DNA from: Hyphomicrobiales bacterium
GTDB lineage: Bacteria; Pseudomonadota; Alphaproteobacteria; Rhizobiales; Beijerinckiaceae
NCBI GenBank assembly: GCA_003567055.1
Contig: PXAW01000275.1
Location: 1 to 10,838, forward strand
Direction: 5' to 3'
Length of the DNA stretch: 10,838 nt
Position numbers and translations under genes: made by a program. The notes beneath the pieces are model-generated. The model was not told where the DNA came from, did no database searches, and saw nothing but the letters and a program-made list of their open reading frames with translations. Shown one piece after another: positions 7,462 to 10,838 of this stretch (position 1 is the stretch's first letter; each line of letters begins with the position of its first letter).

Positions 7462-7981
7462 GGGCGAAGCCGGCGACATTGCCGCCATCACGACGATCTA
7501 CGCCCATGCCGTGCGTCATGGCACCGCCTCCTTCGAACTCGAACCGCCCGACGAGGCGGAGATGGCGCGCCGGCGGGCAGCTTTGATCGAAGGCGGCTAT
7601 CCCTATCTCGTCGCCGGGCATGAAGGGCGCATAGCCGGTTACGCCTATGCCTCGGCCTATCGACCGCGCCCCGCCTATCGTTTCACGGTGGAGGATTCGG
7701 TCTATGTCGATCCGGATTTCCAGGGGCAGGGCGTGGGCCGTGCGCTGCTCTCGGCCCTGATCGAGACCTGTGAGGCGCGCGGCTTCCGGCGCATGATCGC
7801 CGTGATCGGCGATACGGCCTCCACCGGTTCGATCGCGCTGCACCGCGCCCTCGGATTCAGCCATATCGGCGTGATTCCGGCGCTCGGCTACAAGCATGGT
7901 GCCTGGCGCGACACGGTGCTGATGCACCGGCCTCTCGGAGAGGGCGATACGACCCCGCCCGGGAGCCGGCCTCCCGGCTGA
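7442..7981 (+). CDS. GNAT N-acetyltransferase, phosphinothricin/methionine sulfone type
   Basis: Acetylates the amino group of a small amine from acetyl-CoA; cytosolic. The 179 residues form one GNAT domain. IREGEAGDIAAITTIYAHAV, the TASFELEPP segment (28-36) and IAGYAYASAYRPRPAYRFTV (64-83) are typical of the Pat/MnaT branch. The acetyl-CoA loop QGQGVGRAL (94-102) follows VEDSVYVDPDFQ, and the end shows SIALHRALGF, GYKHGAWRDTVLMHRPL. Family members act on phosphinothricin, methionine sulfoximine or methionine sulfone; which applies here cannot be told. The tail after about residue 165 is rich in Pro and Gly and adds nothing to the fold. Its start lies inside the end of the CoA-transferase gene, so the two are probably translated from one message, though no shared pathway is obvious. 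Confidence 0.92.
   Translation: MTLHIREGEAGDIAAITTIYAHAVRHGTASFELEPPDEAEMARRRAALIEGGYPYLVAGHEGRIAGYAYASAYRPRPAYRFTVEDSVYVDPDFQGQGVGRALLSALIETCEARGFRRMIAVIGDTASTGSIALHRALGFSHIGVIPALGYKHGAWRDTVLMHRPLGEGDTTPPGSRPPG
7964..7979. terminator. Possible hairpin at the end of the GNAT gene
   Basis: AGCCGG (7964-7969) and CCGGCT (7974-7979) form a 6-bp stem with a CCTC loop ending at the GNAT stop codon, between convergent genes. There is no T-run, so its role as a terminator is uncertain. Confidence 0.3.
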
Positions 7982-7993
7982 TCAGGCACCGCC

Positions 7994-9148
7994 TCAGCCG
8001 TGGGCGGCGCGCAAGGCCCGGTCGAGATCGGCGAAGAGATCATCGGCATCCTCGATGCCGGTGGCAAGCCGCAGCAGGTCATCCGGGCAGGGCGTGCCCT
8101 CGCCCTCGATCGAGGCGCGGTGCTCGATCAGGCTCTCGACCCCGCCCAGCGAGGTGGCGCGCTTCCACAATTTCACCTGCGCCGCCGTCGCGATCGCGGC
8201 CTCGGCGCCGCCGCGCACGCGGATCGAGAGCATGAAGCCGAAGCCGTTCTCCATCTGGCGCGCGGCGATGGCGTGACCCGGGTGATCCGGCAGGCCGGGA
8301 TAGAGCACCTGCGCCACATCGGGATGCGCTTGCAGGCGCTCGGCCAGCGCGAGCGCGCTCGCCGCCTGGCGCTCGGCGCGCAGATGCAGGGTGCGCATGC
8401 CGCGAATCAGCAGATAGGCCTCGAACGGCCCGAGAATCGCGCCCTCGCCCTTGCGGATCCCGGCAACGCGATCGGTGAAGACGTCTTGCGCGGCGAAGGC
8501 GAGCGCGCCGGCCACCACGTCGGAATGGCCGTTGAGGATCTTCGTCGCCGCATGCATCACGATATCGGCGCCGAGCGTCAGCGGGCGCGTGTGCACCGGC
8601 GAGGCGCAGGTGGAATCGACGGCGAGCCGGGCGCCGGCATCATGCGCGATCTGCGCCGCCAGCGCGATATCGGTGACGCTCCACAAGGGATTGGCCGGGC
8701 TTTCCACCCAGACGAGTTTCGTCTCGCCGGGAATGACCGCCGCGCGCAGGGCGTCCGGATCCTCGGTCGCGACGAAATCGATGCGCAGCCCCCAGCGCGT
8801 GGCTTCGCCGGCGAGCCAGTGGCGCAGGGCCCAGTACATCACCTTCGGCGCCACCACGTGGTCACCCGGATCGAGGGCGCGGAAGACGGCAGTGGCCGCC
8901 GCCATGCCGGAGCCGAACAGCATCGCCCCGCCATGCGCGTCCTCGAGCATGGCGAGGACGTCCTGCGCCTCGCGGATCGTGGCATTGTCGGGCCGGCCAT
9001 AGACGTAGCCCGAGGAATAGGCATTGTCGGGATCGCGGATATACGTGGTCGCCACATGGATCGGGGGGACGACGGCGCGCGTTGTCTCGTCGATCCGGCC
9101 CAGAGCCTGGACGGTGCGGCTGCGGCGCGAAAAGCTGTCGTCGGTCAT
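7994..9148 (-). CDS. PLP-dependent enzyme of the cystathionine synthase/lyase (trans-sulfuration) family
   Basis: A cytosolic pyridoxal-phosphate enzyme for sulfur amino acids: cystathionine gamma-synthase, cystathionine beta-lyase or a homologue. At 384 residues it has the family length. Visible features are Tyr50 and Arg52 of YGRPDNAT (contacts to the neighbour subunit's PLP phosphate), SGMAA (80-84, phosphate loop), a probable ring-stacking Tyr105, Asp178 in VDSTCASP, the Schiff-base Lys203 in HAATKILNGHSD, SLGGVESL (333-340) and the carboxylate-binding Arg360 in LLRLATGIED. The usual HPASMTH after SLGGVESL is replaced by EHRASIEGEG, so it belongs to a divergent branch and the exact reaction is open. 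The ATG at 9148 matches the N-terminus of the fold and has a GGAA 6 bases upstream (9155-9158). It converges with the GNAT gene, with 12 bp between stops, and diverges from tspO. Confidence 0.92.
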   Translation of the reverse strand: MTDDSFSRRSRTVQALGRIDETTRAVVPPIHVATTYIRDPDNAYSSGYVYGRPDNATIREAQDVLAMLEDAHGGAMLFGSGMAAATAVFRALDPGDHVVAPKVMYWALRHWLAGEATRWGLRIDFVATEDPDALRAAVIPGETKLVWVESPANPLWSVTDIALAAQIAHDAGARLAVDSTCASPVHTRPLTLGADIVMHAATKILNGHSDVVAGALAFAAQDVFTDRVAGIRKGEGAILGPFEAYLLIRGMRTLHLRAERQAASALALAERLQAHPDVAQVLYPGLPDHPGHAIAARQMENGFGFMLSIRVRGGAEAAIATAAQVKLWKRATSLGGVESLIEHRASIEGEGTPCPDDLLRLATGIEDADDLFADLDRALRAAHG

Positions 9149-9318
9149 GATGGGTTCCGTTTTGGTCTCTGGTCGGCGCGCATATCTGTCCGGCGGATTA
9201 CAACAGTTCGGATGGAGAAGCGATGCGCTTTTGCGCGCCGCCCATTTCGCACCATCATGCGGCGAAAGCCGAAAGGCCGGTTCGCAGATCAGGACCGGGT
9301 AACGAGAGGAGTAGAACC
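9149..9318. other. Intergenic region between the divergent PLP enzyme and tspO genes
   Basis: These 170 bp should contain the promoters of both genes; no clear boxes were found. The tspO-proximal half holds small overlapping stem-loops: GCGC-TTTT-GCGC (9225-9236), TTTCGC pairing with GCGAAA (9245-9250 with 9262-9267), and two competing GAAA-tetraloop hairpins at 9261-9277. I looked for a SAM riboswitch upstream of the PLP enzyme and saw none that I could support. Confidence 0.5.
9306..9311 (+). promoter_or_regulatory. Ribosome binding site setting the GTG start of tspO
   Basis: GAGGAG lies 7 bases before the GTG at 9319. An in-frame ATG exists at 9223 but has a poor ribosome site, and the extra 32 residues would be arginine-rich and unlike the family. 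Confidence 0.85.
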
Positions 9319-9849
9319 GTGCAGGCATCCGGTGACAGCGAAAACGGCCAAGGCGCGGATTTTGCCGGGCAAAAGCCGCCCTCGCGATGGGTCCGCCTCG
9401 CCGTTGCCATCCTGCCCGTCCTCGCCGCATGGGGGATCGCGGGGATCGCAACGACACCGGGCATGGCCTGGTATCAGGCGCTCGAGCGCCCGTTCTTCAC
9501 CCCGCCGGACTGGCTCTTCGGCCCGGTCTGGACGGTTCTCTACCTTGCGATGATGGTCGCCGCCTGGCGCGTGCTCGGCCTGCGGCCCTCCCGGCCCAGG
9601 CATCGCGCAATGACGCTGTTCTATCTGCAGCTCGGCTTCAACGCGTTGTGGAGCATCGCCTTCTTCACGCTGCAGAGCCCACCTTTCGGGCTCATCGTGA
9701 TTGCGGTGCTGCTGGCGCTGATCCTCGCAACGATCGTCGCCTTCCGGCCCCTCGACTGGATCGCCTCCTGGCTGATGGTGCCCTATGCGCTCTGGGTGGC
9801 CTATGCCGGGGCGCTCAACCTCGCGATCGTCATCCTCGCCCTGCCGTAA
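9319..9849 (+). CDS. tspO: TspO/MBR family membrane protein (tryptophan-rich sensory protein)
   Basis: A five-helix membrane protein that binds tetrapyrroles and related ligands. In Rhodobacter, TspO modulates expression of pigment genes in response to oxygen; other homologues are linked to porphyrin and stress handling. The 176 residues start at GTG. After a polar N-terminus of about 22 residues come helix 1 (WVRLAVAILPVLAAWGIAGI, 24-43), the conserved loop WYQALERPFFTPPDWLFGPV (51-70) leading into helix 2, LQLGFNALWSIAFF (helix 3), helix 4 around 122-142, and MVPYALWVAYAGALNLAIVI (153-172) with the family's PY-x-x-W and LN. The N-terminal extension is longer than in many homologues. Its stop is 6 bp from the stop of the convergent beta-helix gene, with no obvious terminator between them. 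No heme or carotenoid gene is nearby to indicate its role. Confidence 0.93.
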   Translation: MQASGDSENGQGADFAGQKPPSRWVRLAVAILPVLAAWGIAGIATTPGMAWYQALERPFFTPPDWLFGPVWTVLYLAMMVAAWRVLGLRPSRPRHRAMTLFYLQLGFNALWSIAFFTLQSPPFGLIVIAVLLALILATIVAFRPLDWIASWLMVPYALWVAYAGALNLAIVILALP

Positions 9850-9855
9850 GGGAGG

Positions 9856-10257
9856 TCAGCCCGAGGAACGCTTGCGGGGCGGGGTATCGGTTGCCGCCTT
9901 TTGCGGATCGATCACATCGGCGACATCCGGCCGCTTGCCTGCCTTGCTCGCCCATGTGCGGTCGAAGCCGACTTTCGCCTCGCGTCCGAACCGCGTCAGC
10001 CGCTCGCCATGATCATGCACGCAATTGACCGTGCCGCGCACTTCGACATCGCCACCGTGATTGACCAGCGTTCCGGCCACCGCCCCGTGGATGATGGCCG
10101 CGCCGCCTTCCTCGACCACGAGATCACCCATGATCAGGCCCTCGAGATCGAGGCGAGAACCGGAAGGCACCGTCACCGTTCCCTTGACCCGTCCACGCAT
10201 GACGAGATCGCATTCCAGGGTGAGAGGGCCTTCGAGTTGCCCGGAGATTTCGGCCAT
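9856..10257 (-). CDS. Small bactofilin-like beta-helix protein
   Basis: A protein of 133 residues, function not known. Residues about 3-78 carry short hydrophobic/glycine repeats as in bactofilins and other polymer-forming right-handed beta-helix proteins: LVMRGRVKGTVTVPSGSRLD (18-37), LEGLIMGDLVVEEGGAAIIH (38-57), GAVAGTLVNHGGDVEVRGTV (58-77). Each rung ends in a G-x-V/L-x-G turn. The last 55 residues are polar and basic (FGREAKVGFDRTWASKAGK, ending PPRKRSSG) and probably disordered. No signal peptide or membrane segment is seen, so it should be cytosolic. It has about five rungs and is shorter than a typical bactofilin, so polymer formation is an inference. The ATG at 10257 has GGGGAG 7 bases upstream (10265-10270). 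Its stop almost touches that of tspO. Confidence 0.82.
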   Translation of the reverse strand: MAEISGQLEGPLTLECDLVMRGRVKGTVTVPSGSRLDLEGLIMGDLVVEEGGAAIIHGAVAGTLVNHGGDVEVRGTVNCVHDHGERLTRFGREAKVGFDRTWASKAGKRPDVADVIDPQKAATDTPPRKRSSG

Positions 10258-10424
10258 GGCGATGCTCCCCGTTTCTATTGCGTCACATGCCGTCCAACGC
10301 CACCGATGATAGCGCGCCAGGCATGGTCCGGCATGGGTGGCAAAGCCCCAGATGCAGACGGGCAGTTTTCCAAATGCGTCTAAAGTCGAAGGGTGCCTTC
10401 GTGGTATACCGGCCAGTTGGAGCC

Positions 10425-10448
10425 GAAACCCGCAATGCAGCGGGTTTC
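10425..10448. terminator. Perfect 9-bp inverted repeat, possible terminator or RNA stem
   Basis: GAAACCCGC (10425-10433) and GCGGGTTTC (10440-10448) form a perfect 9-bp stem with the loop AATGCA. It lies 160 bp beyond the usp stop on the minus strand. The A/T-rich stem base resembles a terminator, but no long T-run follows on either strand, so a structured RNA is an alternative. Confidence 0.45.
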
Positions 10449-10560
10449 ACGGGCACCACCATGGCCTGGAACGTCCCTTCGGACGGCAAATCATGATTGT
10501 ATGCAGCGCAGCGCGTTTTCCCGCATGCGAGCCTGCCAGTGATGCACGGAACCCGAATCA

Positions 10561-10576
10561 GGGCCCCCACGGGCCC
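10561..10576. terminator. GC-rich hairpin just beyond the usp gene
   Basis: GGGCCC (10561-10566) and GGGCCC (10571-10576) form a 6-bp stem with a 4-base loop, 31 bases after the usp stop. The position suits a terminator, but no T-run follows on the minus strand, so the call is weak. Confidence 0.35.
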
Positions 10577-10607
10577 GATCCGGGCGTCGGCGCGACAATT
10601 CCTGCTC

Positions 10608-10838
10608 TCAATGGGCCATGAAGACCGGGATCCGGGCATGGGCGAGGATATGGCTCGTCGCCCCGCCGAAGATCATCTGGCGGATCCGGCTCTGGGTATA
10701 GGCGCCCTTGATCAGGAGATCGCAGCCGATCGATTCGGCGTGATCGAGAATTGCCTGCCCGGGATGCCCCTTGCCCCCGGTGATCGCCACCGATTCCACC
10801 TCGAGCCCGTGCCGGCGCAGGGCCTTGGCGAGTTGCTC
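10608..10838 (-). CDS. Universal stress protein, UspA family, C-terminal part (5' end outside window)
   Basis: A cytosolic stress protein; many members bind ATP. The 76 visible residues form the C-terminal half of a Usp domain, and the frame is open to the window edge, so the start lies beyond it. A GTG at 10799 is internal, because the upstream codons (EQLAKALRRHGLEVESVAIT) continue the fold. The pattern GHPGQAILDHAESIGCDLLI is followed by the nucleotide-binding segment KGAYTQSRIRQMIFGGATSH and ILAHARIPVFMAH. The usual G-x-x-G-x9-G-S/T motif is altered: the second glycine is Thr in GAYT, while the later GGAT is kept, so ATP binding cannot be assumed. The ending ARIPVFMAH is common in alphaproteobacterial two-domain Usp proteins of about 280 residues, but the length here is unknown. 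The gene is followed by the 350-bp gap. Confidence 0.9.
   Translation of the reverse strand, partial: EQLAKALRRHGLEVESVAITGGKGHPGQAILDHAESIGCDLLIKGAYTQSRIRQMIFGGATSHILAHARIPVFMAH

Larger units (their letters stand above)
10258..10607. other. 350-bp intergenic region with stem-loops, no convincing gene
   Basis: It lies between the usp gene and the bactofilin-like gene, both on the minus strand. Base composition is visibly less GC-rich than in the neighbours. Open frames on both strands (for example 10337-10621 plus, 10283-10639 minus) give low-complexity translations resembling no family I know and have no good ribosome sites. It should hold the promoter of the bactofilin-like gene and the end of the usp transcript. 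The notable content is a series of perfect inverted repeats at 10387-10401, 10425-10448, 10472-10485 and 10561-10576. Confidence 0.6.

Noticed and set aside
9187..9202. A TGT-N10-ACA sequence upstream of tspO, reminiscent of the PpsR/CrtJ target TGT-N12-ACA.
   Set aside because: The spacer is two bases short, there is only one site, and no photosynthesis or tetrapyrrole gene is in the window.
9149..9318. A possible SAM riboswitch upstream of the sulfur amino acid PLP enzyme.
   Set aside because: No pseudoknot arrangement or conserved core like that of SAM-II, the common alphaproteobacterial class, could be found on the minus strand.
8000..9553. A 517-codon open frame opposite the PLP enzyme gene and reaching into tspO.
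   Set aside because: It is an antisense shadow of a clearly conserved enzyme and then overlaps tspO in another frame; it shows no family motif.
10278..10639. Small open frames on both strands in the gap upstream of the bactofilin-like gene.
   Set aside because: They lack ribosome sites and the high-GC third-position bias of neighbouring genes, and they overlap one another and the stem-loops.

Overview
The window is high-GC DNA (roughly two thirds G+C by eye) with dense, well-separated genes. The protein families and their order fit an alphaproteobacterium, most likely of the order Hyphomicrobiales. This rests on a B12-dependent methionine synthase, a DUF1036 protein next to pyruvate kinase, a TtuD-type glycerate kinase and a TspO protein. 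I cannot name a genus. I see no phage, transposase, CRISPR, toxin or restriction signature; it reads as a chromosomal housekeeping segment.

Layout. (1) 1-1614, plus: the C-terminal part of methionine synthase MetH, cut by the window edge, followed by a strong stem-loop terminator (1653-1681) and a repeated GGTGCC/GGCACC hairpin array (1685-1724). (2) 6002-1773, minus: a probable four-gene operon, EamA-type permease, glycerate 2-kinase, secreted DUF1036 protein, pyruvate kinase. Spacing is 48 bp, about 19 bp, then an ATGA stop/start overlap. (3) 6232-7981, plus, divergent from that operon: a family III CoA-transferase overlapping by 20 bp a phosphinothricin-type N-acetyltransferase. (4) 9148-7994, minus: a PLP enzyme of the cystathionine synthase/lyase family, convergent with the acetyltransferase. 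(5) 9319-9849, plus: a TspO/MBR membrane protein starting at GTG. (6) 10257-9856, minus: a small bactofilin-like beta-helix protein, only 6 bp from tspO. (7) 10258-10607: a 350-bp gap with no convincing gene but several perfect stem-loops. (8) 10838-10608, minus: the C-terminal end of a UspA-type universal stress protein, cut by the window edge.

How the genes may work together. The glycerate kinase makes 2-phosphoglycerate; enolase, encoded elsewhere, would turn this into phosphoenolpyruvate, the substrate of the pyruvate kinase at the end of the same operon. The locus therefore looks like a glycerate (tartrate/glyoxylate-derived) route into pyruvate, with a permease and a small periplasmic protein of unknown role attached. 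MetH and the PLP enzyme both belong to sulfur amino acid metabolism but are far apart and separately transcribed.

No clearly new biological system is visible. The points most worth a second look are: the pyruvate kinase residues that mark the K+-independent class; DUF1036 translationally coupled to pyruvate kinase; a 15-bp tandem repeat that multiplies ATG codons at the start of the DUF1036 gene; and the series of stem-loops at 10387-10485.
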